This document shows, in pieces, positions 23,691 through 31,516 of a stretch of 64,000 nucleotides of DNA. The notes beneath the pieces are model-generated. The model was not told the origin of the DNA. It was given only the letters and a program-made list of their open reading frames with translations, and did not search any database. Source of the stretch: Bacteroidales bacterium UBA5326 (GTDB lineage Bacteria; Bacteroidota; Bacteroidia; Bacteroidales; UBA932); the NCBI GenBank assembly GCA_002408205.1, contig DHQY01000004.1, positions 1 through 64,000 on the forward strand. The letters are read 5' to 3'. The position numbers and the translations under genes were made by a program. Each line of letters opens with the position of its first letter. Positions within the stretch are counted from its first letter, which is position 1.

Positions 23691-26179
23691 TCAGAATTTT
23701 TTTTCTTTCAATGCTTCTCTGCGTTTTGTCTGCAGGAAGCGCATTTTCGGCAAGCAATACCACCGTGGTCAACGGTCGGGTTATTGATAAAAACAGTGGC
23801 AACCCCTTATCTTATGCAACGGTTGCCATACGTAACGATGAAGATGTAGTAGTGGCCGGCGCAACGTCTGCCGAAGACGGCACTTTTGAAATGGCCAACG
23901 TACCTTATGGATCTTACAGGATGATCACATCCTTTATGGGATATAAGAACCTCGAAATAGATGTCACCCTGGAGGCAAGTAAACTGGATGTTGGTACCAT
24001 AGAACTGGAAGAAGATGCCCAGACTTTGGCAACGGCAGTAATTACAGCTAAAGTGCCTGTTATTGAGCACAAACTCGATAAAATTGTCATGAATGTTTCC
24101 GAGGCGGTATCTACTCAGGGAAGCAATGCCTTGGAAGTGTTGCGCAAGGCCCCCGGTGTGACCATAGATATGGACGGTAACGTGAAATTGAACGGACAGG
24201 CCGTGAGCATTTGGATTGACGGACGTCCTTCCTATCTGAGCGGACTCGAGCTGGAAGCCTTGTTACGTTCTACCGACGGAACCACTATAGACAAAATTGA
24301 ATTGATGGCGCACCCTTCTGCCAAATACGATGCAGAAGGCAGTGGCGGTATTATCAATATTCGCATGAAAAAGAACGTCCTGAAAGGCTTTAACGGCTCT
24401 GTGAACGGGTTCTACGGAGGTATGAAGCACGAACGGTATGAACAGGAAGGCGGAGGCGGTCTTACTCTGAACTACCGCTCGGAAAAAACCAATACCATGG
24501 TTAATTACAGCGGCCGTTATGAGGAAATGGGAGCTGTTCTGGATTCCAGAATGGGGTCTGCAGGGGAAGGCGGACTGGAGCAGATAGCCCATGCAGACTT
24601 TCTTATCGGATCTGAAAATCATAATTTAAAGCTGGCAAACGATTATTTTCTGAACAAGAAAAACACCGTTGGTTTTATACTTACCTCTATGCTCAGCGGA
24701 AATTCTCAGGATAACTTTGGAGATCAGAATTATACCAATACCTATTACAACAATCAATTGATATACAGCAAGAGAAGTGAAATCAAGACAGATAATGACC
24801 ACAACAACATCCGCGGGAACCTGAATTACACCGGTATATTTAACGAAAATAAAGGACAGGAATTCACTTTCAATGCAGACTATGCCTATTTCGATATTCT
24901 GTCTGCTAATAATCAGATTAATTTGCTTGTTTCCGGGATAGGATTCGATGAGATATTCCGTCAGAAGGGACAGCAATACATCAATATGTTTTCTGGAAAG
25001 GCAGATTACCAGCAGACATTCTGGAAAACGGGCATGCTGGAAGCCGGTGTGAAATGGGCCATGACGGAAACAAATAACAATTTGTTCAGGGAAGATTTTT
25101 CAGACGGTTCCTGGAATCCCAATCCGGGGATGTCCAATGTGTTCAATTATACAGAACAGATTTCTGCGGCCTATATTTCTCTGGGGCGAATGCTGGGATC
25201 TAAGTGGATGTTTAAGCTGGGAATTCGCGGAGAATATACTCATGCACTGGGTAACTGGGTGTCAGCTGCCGAAAAGACGGAAAAAAATTATTTCAACCTT
25301 TTCCCGACCGTTTTTGCCGGATTCAATCCTTCCGCCAATTGGAACCTGACATTATCGTATACCAGCCGTATATCCCGTCCGAGTTTCAGCCAATTGAATC
25401 CTTTTACATCATATATAGATGCCAACACTTACGTACAGGGTAATCCGTACCTCGACCCGCAGCGTGCAGATCAGGTAATGTTAGGCGCGGGTTTTAAATC
25501 CCATTATAACCTGACGTTGATCTATGCGCATACCAAAAATCTTATTATGCAGTCTCCTCTTTATAACGAGGAAACGGGAATGAAGGTGTTTATGTATGAT
25601 AATTTCGGGACTCAGACTATGGCGGGGGCATCTCTTTCTGTGAGTGAACTTCCTATTGTCAAATGGCTTACTTTCACTTTCAGCGGAACCTGCCTCTATA
25701 TGGGCAACACGGCTACTCCTGCTTCTACGGGTACGCCCTCCGGTACTGCCGACTATGTGAATGACGGACTTCTTACAAACGCATACGGACAGTTCACTTT
25801 CCTGCTTCCGAAAGATTGGAAGATTGAACTTATGGGCATGTTCCAGGGACCTATACCTTACGGATATTTCAAAATAGACCCCATATTCATTTCCACTGCC
25901 GGGATAAAGAAAACATTCATGGATAACCGGGCTACCCTAAGCCTGAATATTAACGATATTTTCAATTCTTTTGCCAACAACCTGTCTTACTCTTTGGGAG
26001 AAGGACTGGACACTACGATGGATCAGAAGATCAATCTGCAGAAGATACAGTTGAGTTTCAGTTTCCGTTTTGGACAAAGTAAAGCAACACGTACCAGAAA
26101 AGTGGGTGATTTTGATGAGGCGTCGCGTGTGGGAACTACCGGGGGAATCTCAACCGGGACATCGGGCGGTTTGAAATAA
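23687..26179 (+). CDS. Outer-membrane beta-barrel protein with CarboxypepD-regulatory-like domain
   Basis: An 830-residue outer-membrane protein. A signal peptide (FFLSMLLCVLSAGSAFS) is followed by a carboxypeptidase-regulatory-like domain (VVNGRVIDKNSGNPLSYATV, ending near residue 110), a plug-like domain (LEVLRKAPGVTIDMDG...IDGRPSYL) and a long OMP_b-brl_3-type barrel ending in LSFSFRFGQ. The plug region resembles TonB-dependent receptors, but a TonB box is not obvious. Its ATG overlaps the GntR stop, so it is the last gene of the ABC/GntR operon and probably joins the transporter in moving its substrate across the outer membrane. Confidence 0.85.
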   Translation: MIRIFFLSMLLCVLSAGSAFSASNTTVVNGRVIDKNSGNPLSYATVAIRNDEDVVVAGATSAEDGTFEMANVPYGSYRMITSFMGYKNLEIDVTLEASKLDVGTIELEEDAQTLATAVITAKVPVIEHKLDKIVMNVSEAVSTQGSNALEVLRKAPGVTIDMDGNVKLNGQAVSIWIDGRPSYLSGLELEALLRSTDGTTIDKIELMAHPSAKYDAEGSGGIINIRMKKNVLKGFNGSVNGFYGGMKHERYEQEGGGGLTLNYRSEKTNTMVNYSGRYEEMGAVLDSRMGSAGEGGLEQIAHADFLIGSENHNLKLANDYFLNKKNTVGFILTSMLSGNSQDNFGDQNYTNTYYNNQLIYSKRSEIKTDNDHNNIRGNLNYTGIFNENKGQEFTFNADYAYFDILSANNQINLLVSGIGFDEIFRQKGQQYINMFSGKADYQQTFWKTGMLEAGVKWAMTETNNNLFREDFSDGSWNPNPGMSNVFNYTEQISAAYISLGRMLGSKWMFKLGIRGEYTHALGNWVSAAEKTEKNYFNLFPTVFAGFNPSANWNLTLSYTSRISRPSFSQLNPFTSYIDANTYVQGNPYLDPQRADQVMLGAGFKSHYNLTLIYAHTKNLIMQSPLYNEETGMKVFMYDNFGTQTMAGASLSVSELPIVKWLTFTFSGTCLYMGNTATPASTGTPSGTADYVNDGLLTNAYGQFTFLLPKDWKIELMGMFQGPIPYGYFKIDPIFISTAGIKKTFMDNRATLSLNINDIFNSFANNLSYSLGEGLDTTMDQKINLQKIQLSFSFRFGQSKATRTRKVGDFDEASRVGTTGGISTGTSGGLK

Positions 26180-26197
26180 ATCAGAAGTTTATATGAT

Positions 26198-26250
26198 AAG
26201 AGGGGGCCGGAGGTCAATTTGACTGATGGTCCCCTTCTTTTTTTTATTTT
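26198..26250 (+). terminator. Intrinsic terminator after the ABC/GntR/barrel operon
   Basis: A GC-rich stem (AAGAGGGGGCC paired with GGTCCCCTTCTT, a mismatch and a bulge) is followed by a long T-rich run. It lies in the convergent gap and its T run reaches the 3' end of the alpha-galactosidase gene. Confidence 0.7.
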
Positions 26251-27473
26251 TTTGGTGTAAGGCGTACCATTACCACTCCGTGAGGCGGCACATCGGTTAG
26301 TAATCTTTCCCTTGTAGTACCAATCTCTTTGTGTTTCCAGAGATCCCTTACGGTATATTCTGTGGTGCGCATATTAACTGCTCTAAGAAAATACATGGTG
26401 TTTTTGAGCCAGTCATGATTGAGTTTCCAGATATTTTCACTCCGGTTCATGAAACATACAGCGACTTCTCCTCCATCCAGCTCTTTGGCCCAGATCTCGT
26501 ATTCACCCATATCCATAAACCGACGGGCCTGGTTTCCCAAAGGATCCTGGTTTACGGCTATCGCCTCTTTGTTTGTGAGGATCTCGATGGTTTCTTTATC
26601 CATGGAGCGCAAGTCGTTCCCCGACATCAGAGGGGCTGCCAGCATACACCACATGGAAAAATGAGTGATGTATTCGTCGCGGGTCATTCCACCGTTGCCT
26701 ACTTCAAGCATTTCGGCGTCGTTCCAGTGTCCAGGACCGGCATATGGGTACAGATCGGCCATTACATCTATGATTTCCAATACACCAACACCTCCCCAGT
26801 CGAAAACGCCCCGGTAAATATCCCGGATATCGGGAGTAACACGCCACAGATGCCCAATACCTTTGCCCCATTCCCAGGGTTTGTTTTCACCCCATTCACA
26901 AATACTGAAAACAATGGGACGTCCGCATTCTTTCAGGGCATCGCTCATGGTTTTGTAAGCAGCGCGGGCATTTTGACCCTGATTGGAACACCAGTCGTAT
27001 TTCAGATAATCAACACCCCATGAGGCATATTGACGTGCATCCTGGAATTGATACCCCCTGCTGCCCGGGCGTCCCTGGCAGGTATGAGAACCGGCACAGG
27101 AATAGATGCCCAGCCTGAGTCCCCTGGCATGGATATAATCGGCCAGGTCTTTCATCCCTGAGGGGAACCGTTCCGGATCTACCACAATATGGCCATATTC
27201 GTCTCGGCCCACCTGCCAGCAATCGTCTATCACAATGTATTCATAGCCTGCTTCTTTCATACCGGAATGGCACATGGCATCTGCCATTTCTTTCAAAAGG
27301 GTTTCGCTTACGTTACAGCCGAATTTATTCCAGCTGTTCCAACCCATAGGCGGCGTTGCGGCCAGCGAGAGAAAAAGAGAATCCTTAGCAGTCATGGCCG
27401 GTCCATGATACATCTGGGCATGCGTCCCGACAGCCGAAAAGAAAATACAAATTAGTAATAATACCTTTTTCAT
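26244..27473 (-). CDS. Alpha-galactosidase, GH27
   Basis: Exported glycoside hydrolase of 409 residues with a signal peptide (LLLICIFFSAVGTHA). The GH27 fold signatures are present: TPPMGWNSWNKFGCN, VIDDCWQ, and YLKYDWC with nucleophile D160. The acid/base region HLWRVTPDI gives R211 and D215, matching R227/D231 of human alpha-galactosidase A. GPGHWNDAEMLEVGN and NQDPLGNQ follow. It removes terminal alpha-galactose from oligosaccharides in the periplasm. It stands alone, without a SusC/SusD pair or other glycosidases, so it is not part of a typical polysaccharide-utilisation locus here. Confidence 0.93.
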   Translation of the reverse strand: MKKVLLLICIFFSAVGTHAQMYHGPAMTAKDSLFLSLAATPPMGWNSWNKFGCNVSETLLKEMADAMCHSGMKEAGYEYIVIDDCWQVGRDEYGHIVVDPERFPSGMKDLADYIHARGLRLGIYSCAGSHTCQGRPGSRGYQFQDARQYASWGVDYLKYDWCSNQGQNARAAYKTMSDALKECGRPIVFSICEWGENKPWEWGKGIGHLWRVTPDIRDIYRGVFDWGGVGVLEIIDVMADLYPYAGPGHWNDAEMLEVGNGGMTRDEYITHFSMWCMLAAPLMSGNDLRSMDKETIEILTNKEAIAVNQDPLGNQARRFMDMGEYEIWAKELDGGEVAVCFMNRSENIWKLNHDWLKNTMYFLRAVNMRTTEYTVRDLWKHKEIGTTRERLLTDVPPHGVVMVRLTPKK

Positions 27474-27586
27474 AATCTGAATTATTTATTGCAATACAAA
27501 GTTGGCTCGATTTACCTGTAGAAAAAGAAAAATAATCCACTTTTACGCAAGTTTCGTCTAAGAGTCCATTCTCACATTTGATTTAT

Positions 27587-27594
27587 TATATTTG
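27587..27594 (+). promoter_or_regulatory. Promoter -7 element of the patatin/DoxX unit
   Basis: TATATTTG ends only four bases before the chosen ATG at 27599, so the transcript would have almost no leader. This also argues against the upstream ATG at 27578. Confidence 0.5.
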
Positions 27595-27598
27595 CATT

Positions 27599-28357
27599 AT
27601 GCAAACATATGAATTAGGCATCGCCTTTGGCGGTGGAGGGGCTAAAGGTTATTACCAGGCCGGAGTATTTAAGCGTCTGCTGGAAATGGGTTGCCGTCCG
27701 GGCATTGTTTCGGGAACCAGCGTTGGGTCCCTGGTTGCTGCTCTCTATGCAGACGGACATACTCCGGATGAGATGATGGAAGCCTTTGCGGACCTTACCG
27801 TGAAGGATTTCCTGGAAGCCAGGATCCCAAAAGATTATATTGTCAGTCCGCTGCCCGTAAGAAAGATCCTTGAAAAAACACTTAGGGCCAGAACATTCGA
27901 AGAATTGCAAATTCCTTTAAAGGTGGTGGCCACATGTCTCGAGACCGGAGAAGGAGTTGTTTTTGACAAAGGTCCCCTTATTGAAGCGCTTATGGCTTCT
28001 TGCAGTGTTCCCGTGGTGTTCCCTCCGGTCCTTATAAACGGGAAGCATTATGTAGACGGAGGTGTGGTTAAGAACCTGCCGGTCTCTCATATCAGGAACG
28101 ATTGTAAGAAGGTCGTGGCCATTGGCCTTCATCCCGAAAAAGAGAAGAAATATTCGAAAAACATGCGCTATATTGCCGAACGTTGCCTCTGGTTTATGTT
28201 CAATGCGAATTCATATATGGATAAAGATCTGGCCGATGTAGTAATAGAAGATCACGAGATGGCGGAATACACGGCGTACGATCTGAAATATAAAAATGAA
28301 ATGTTTCGTCTGGGATATGATTCACCTTCCCGGGATAAATGGTGTCCTTGCTTATGA
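27599..28357 (+). CDS. Patatin-like phospholipase
   Basis: Cytoplasmic serine hydrolase of about 252 residues with the Ser-Asp dyad of the patatin family. The oxyanion loop GGGGAKG lies at about 11-17, the nucleophile elbow GTSVG at 39-43 (S41), and D153 in the DGG motif YVDGGVVKNLP. It probably cleaves acyl esters of membrane lipids. The start is set at 27599 because the upstream ATG lies before the -7 element. The stop overlaps the DoxX start (ATGA). Confidence 0.88.
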   Translation: MQTYELGIAFGGGGAKGYYQAGVFKRLLEMGCRPGIVSGTSVGSLVAALYADGHTPDEMMEAFADLTVKDFLEARIPKDYIVSPLPVRKILEKTLRARTFEELQIPLKVVATCLETGEGVVFDKGPLIEALMASCSVPVVFPPVLINGKHYVDGGVVKNLPVSHIRNDCKKVVAIGLHPEKEKKYSKNMRYIAERCLWFMFNANSYMDKDLADVVIEDHEMAEYTAYDLKYKNEMFRLGYDSPSRDKWCPCL

Positions 28358-28764
28358 AAAAAAACAATCCTTCATTCACTGACTTTGCTTTACTCCTGTT
28401 CCGTGTACTGATTGCCGTATTCCTGTTTGTACACGGTTTGTCCAAGCTGACTGAATTCAGTACACTTAAAGAGACATTTCCCGATCCCCTGGGAATAGGC
28501 AGTACCTTGTCCCTGGTAGCCATACTGGCTGCCGAGGTGGGATGTACGGTTCTGGTTGCCATAGGACTGTTTACCAGACTAGCCGCAATTCCCGTTATCT
28601 TCGGGATGTTTATGGCCGCCTTCTTTATTCACGGAACTGACCCGTTCCAGGTAAAGGAACTGTCTTTGCTCTATATGGGACTATTTACCGTCCTGCTTAT
28701 TTCCGGCCCAGGACGCCTCTCGGCCGACCGCTTTATCTGGAAGGGTTCCCGCCGGAAGGCCTGA
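28354..28764 (+). CDS. DoxX-family membrane protein
   Basis: Four-helix membrane protein of 136 residues of the DoxX/DoxD-like group: an opening ALLLFRVLIAVFLFVHG helix with the characteristic HGLSKL, then helices at about 45-70, 75-100 and 105-120. Family members have been linked to thiosulfate oxidation or redox protection, but the function in anaerobes is unknown. The ATG at 28354 overlaps the patatin stop. Its last 32 bases overlap the convergent GNAT gene. Confidence 0.82.
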   Translation: MKKNNPSFTDFALLLFRVLIAVFLFVHGLSKLTEFSTLKETFPDPLGIGSTLSLVAILAAEVGCTVLVAIGLFTRLAAIPVIFGMFMAAFFIHGTDPFQVKELSLLYMGLFTVLLISGPGRLSADRFIWKGSRRKA

Positions 28765-29242
28765 GGTATTTGCCGTAAATACATTTACTGTCTTCCATGG
28801 CATAAAAGTCGGGAAGTTCACACATTTTTTCATACCGGTTCTTCAGATAGAACATCCTTGTGGGCAGGTAATCGGGCCTCCCCGATGTTTCTATCCAGAT
28901 GTTTTCCCCCTGTTTAGAAGCAATATGATTTTCTGCCATCCCCAGCAGTATACTTCCCAGGCCTTTTCCCTGAAGGTCTTTTTGAACGGCCATCCAGTAA
29001 ATGTCCCAGCTGGCCCTTGTACAAGGAGTGGGTCCATAATTAATGATACCTACTGTCTTACCTTCCAGTTCTGCCATAATAAAATAATAGCCTGTTTTCT
29101 CGCCGTCTTTCAGAAATAGGTCCATTATCTCGAGGGCCACTTCCATTTCAAAATCATAAAACAGACCGGTGGATTCCATTATCTTCCGGTAAACGGTCCG
29201 GTCTTCCGGCAGCACGATGTTTCTGAATATAAAATCAGTCAT
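28733..29242 (-). CDS. GNAT-family acetyltransferase of the ATP-grasp cassette
   Basis: A 169-residue GNAT protein. The acetyl-CoA-binding core is at about 75-110: IYWMAVQKDLQGKGLG, with the Q/RxxGxG/A pyrophosphate loop as QGKGLG, followed by LLGMAENHI. The start MTDFIFRN at 29242 is chosen because it overlaps the stop of the upstream ATP-grasp gene as TAATG; a much longer frame upstream is an artefact reading through that gene. Being the last gene of the cassette, it probably N-acylates the product of the two ligases. The 3' end overlaps doxX by 32 bases. Substrate unknown. Confidence 0.85.
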   Translation of the reverse strand: MTDFIFRNIVLPEDRTVYRKIMESTGLFYDFEMEVALEIMDLFLKDGEKTGYYFIMAELEGKTVGIINYGPTPCTRASWDIYWMAVQKDLQGKGLGSILLGMAENHIASKQGENIWIETSGRPDYLPTRMFYLKNRYEKMCELPDFYAMEDSKCIYGKYLRPSGGNPSR

Positions 29243-30219
29243 TATTTTGTCTCTATGCACGATATGATCTGTTGTATCATTTCTGTTTCTGAGTAACCTG
29301 CGTGTTTCCCGGCCGCAATAAATCCGCTGTCTGGTGCAATGCATGGATTTCCATTGATTTCTAAGACCATGGGAATGTTTTGATTCGTTACCCTGAAATC
29401 CACCCTGAAATAACCGGTCAGTCCGAATACCTGACCGCACTGCAGAACGGTTTCTTCCAGCCGGTGCGCGAGTTCCGATTCGTTCCGCAATGTATCAAAA
29501 CGGCGAAATGTATGGGTATAATCAAAGGAATCCTCTTCCCATTTGGCTTTATAACCCAGTATGTGTTCCATGTCCGGGGGAAAGTTATCGAAGATCATCT
29601 CGGGAATCGGGTAGACCGTATAACGGCCCGGCACACCTGTCACGCTTATATTGAATTCCCTTCCTTCAATATATTCTTCAACGAAAAACTCATTGGGGTC
29701 ACAACCCGAGAGCCTGGCGGGTGCCAGGGGATCGTCTCCCCTGAAAACCGAATCGCGGTCCAGTTTCACCGAGCCTTCTTCGGACGATGGCTTAAGAATG
29801 TATTTGGATGAAGGGTCGAGATGCAATATAGCCTGTTGAGGGTTGTACCATGCCGGCGTGTTTATGCCGTGCACAGACATGATCTGTTTGGCCAAAGGCT
29901 TGCTGGTGGTCAGAAAAAGGGCCTCGTGAGAGACTCCGGAGTAGGGAATATGCCAGGCGCTCAGCACCGAAGGGACCGTGTGAAGAAGAGCTGTATGTCC
30001 GAATACCGTTTCCACCAGATTAAAAACGAAACGGGGGTTACGTTCTTTGACTTCAAGGAGGTCGGCATACAAATTCTCACCCACATCCATCAGTTGGCAT
30101 TCATAACCCATAGATACAAGCGCCTTGCGGACAAGTTCCGCCTGGTCAAGTACATCTGTTTCGTCTGTTGTGGGGTGCAGTCCTATTCTGTTATGCAGGA
30201 TAATAACTGTATTCTTCAT
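29242..30219 (-). CDS. ATP-grasp ligase B (D-Ala-D-Ala-ligase-like)
   Basis: A 325-residue ATP-grasp enzyme of the Ddl-like type. The N-terminal pre-ATP-grasp domain includes FNLVETVFGH; then come the ATP-binding strands (KYILKPSSEEGSV), the FFVEEYIEGREFNISV strand pair and the metal site YFRVDFRV...VLEINGNPCIAPDSG with acidic D and E plus N. The EINGNP end differs from the ENTMPG of true Ddl, so the substrate is probably not D-alanine. It overlaps the upstream paralogue by 29 bases and shares the FN-(L/I)-x-E signature. Likely chemistry: ATP-dependent formation of an amide or peptide bond. Confidence 0.82.
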   Translation of the reverse strand: MKNTVIILHNRIGLHPTTDETDVLDQAELVRKALVSMGYECQLMDVGENLYADLLEVKERNPRFVFNLVETVFGHTALLHTVPSVLSAWHIPYSGVSHEALFLTTSKPLAKQIMSVHGINTPAWYNPQQAILHLDPSSKYILKPSSEEGSVKLDRDSVFRGDDPLAPARLSGCDPNEFFVEEYIEGREFNISVTGVPGRYTVYPIPEMIFDNFPPDMEHILGYKAKWEEDSFDYTHTFRRFDTLRNESELAHRLEETVLQCGQVFGLTGYFRVDFRVTNQNIPMVLEINGNPCIAPDSGFIAAGKHAGYSETEMIQQIISCIETK

Positions 30220-31219
30220 TCCGGATCATCACAGGTTGAGCAGCTCCGCCGTAAATACGCTTGATGGCCGCATGCATGATATTTTCAATCAGTTCATTGA
30301 AGCTCATGCCGTTCATTCTGGCCAGAATGGGCAGGTCCGAATCGCGGAAATTCAGCCCGGCCAGAGGATTGATCTCAATAAACTCGGGTTCACCCCAGGC
30401 ATTGAGTTTCATATCCACCCGCCCGCTGTCGTGCGAACCGGTTACTTCCCATACCTTCAAAGCAAGGGCGCTGCATTTTTCGGCCAGTTCTCCCTCCACT
30501 TTATGGTATTCAACGACATCTTCGTAATTCTGCTTGTTCTCATAGGAGTAAATTTCCTTAACATCGGAACGGAAAGCTACTTCCATGATCCCAATTACTT
30601 TAGCATCTTCTGCGTTTCCGCAGATACCCACGGTAAATTCCCTGCCCGGCAGAAATGATTCCACAAGTACTGGCTGGTTGAAACGATGAAGAAGATTCAT
30701 GCAGACCTGTCTGTACTCCTTTTCATTGTTAATTAAAGAATGCTCTCCTACACCTTTTCCGGAACCTTCCATGAGCGGTTTTACGAACAATGGAAAAGCC
30801 GGTCTATGGGCATCGAGGTCAGACTCTTTCTTGATGACACAAAAGTCAGGGGTAAGAAGTCCCGCATCGCGGACTACGCGTTTACATAAAGCCTTGTTAA
30901 GCGAGAGGGACATAGTAGCAGCACCCGAGAACACATAAGGTATCTGCCATTCGTCAAGTATGGCAGGAACAAGTGATTCACGGCCGTCACCGTATATTCC
31001 TTCGCAAATATTGAAAACAAGATCCCATCTTTTGCCGTTAAGCAGACTTTGCATAAGAGAACGGGCGTGACCAATCCTTTCGGTCTCGTACCCCAGATGA
31101 CGGAGCGCACGCTCAATGCCGTCTATGGTCTCTTTTTTGTCTAACTCGGCGGTGTCTTCGGCCGAATAACCCATAGCCAGGTATTCCGACCTTAAATCAT
31201 ACGTGAGTCCAATTTTCAT
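30191..31219 (-). CDS. ATP-grasp ligase A (D-Ala-D-Ala-ligase-like)
   Basis: A 342-residue paralogue of the next gene. It has FNICEGIYGDGRES in the N-domain, the glycine-rich loop FVKPLMEGSGKGV, then VLVESFLPGREFTVGI, and the metal site GRVDMKL...EFIEINPLAGLNF with the SDLP closing turn. An in-frame TGA two codons upstream rules out a longer form, so the ATG at 31219 is firm; it overlaps the stop of a 42-residue ORF as ATGA. Cell-wall Ddl is a single gene elsewhere in Bacteroidales, so a duplicated pair with a GNAT points to a dedicated small-molecule or peptide ligase. Confidence 0.82.
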   Translation of the reverse strand: MKIGLTYDLRSEYLAMGYSAEDTAELDKKETIDGIERALRHLGYETERIGHARSLMQSLLNGKRWDLVFNICEGIYGDGRESLVPAILDEWQIPYVFSGAATMSLSLNKALCKRVVRDAGLLTPDFCVIKKESDLDAHRPAFPLFVKPLMEGSGKGVGEHSLINNEKEYRQVCMNLLHRFNQPVLVESFLPGREFTVGICGNAEDAKVIGIMEVAFRSDVKEIYSYENKQNYEDVVEYHKVEGELAEKCSALALKVWEVTGSHDSGRVDMKLNAWGEPEFIEINPLAGLNFRDSDLPILARMNGMSFNELIENIMHAAIKRIYGGAAQPVMIRNEEYSYYPA

Positions 31220-31344
31220 ACCTCAGATTTTGAGGATTTGTAAGGCTCGGATGAGCCACTAAGAATGTCCCTTCCAATAAGGGGCGAACCCGGAGGAACG
31301 TCTCTCTCTGCGGAGACGGTTTCCTGTAATGATTCGTTGTGCAT
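31216..31344 (-). CDS. 42-residue ORF coupled to the ATP-grasp pair (candidate substrate peptide)
   Basis: Small reading frame from ATG at 31344 to TGA at 31216; the stop overlaps the ATP-grasp A start as ATGA. The product begins MHNESLQETVSAERDVPPG, has a central SPLIGRDILSG, and ends in a Ser/Lys/Glu-rich tail (SSEPYKSSKSEV). It has no Cys and no membrane segment or signal peptide. The frame is more GC-rich than the AT-rich leader in front of it, as expected of coding DNA. It could be a ribosomal substrate of the ligases, a leader peptide or a small regulatory subunit. No family was recognised. Confidence 0.5.
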   Translation of the reverse strand: MHNESLQETVSAERDVPPGSPLIGRDILSGSSEPYKSSKSEV

Positions 31345-31516
31345 GATTTGAATGAATCCCTGCGGTTTGTTGTTTTTGTAAGTAATTAATTTTTAGTTTT
31401 TTAACAACAATTGTTTGTGGTAAAAAATACAATGCGATATTAGTACTTTTATCATTCCGTTGTTCCGGTGAAAAGCACTTTTTTTTAAATATTTTATTAT
31501 ATCGGATTTTCGGACA
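31345..31516. other. AT-rich intergenic leader between guaA and the ATP-grasp cassette
   Basis: 172 bases without a gene. It contains several short palindromes, including AACAATTGTT near 31405, and an A/T-rich tract near 31481. No good TAnnTTTG element was found on the minus strand, so the cassette may depend on read-through from guaA or on a non-canonical promoter. Confidence 0.45.

Noticed and set aside
28733..29440. Longer 235-residue version of the GNAT
   Set aside because: The 66 extra residues are low-quality sequence read in another frame of the ATP-grasp gene; the TAATG junction supports the start at 29242.
31441..31490. GTG-AAAAG-CAC hairpin with T run near guaA as a terminator
   Set aside because: The stem is only three base pairs and the T run is on the plus strand, where no gene ends.
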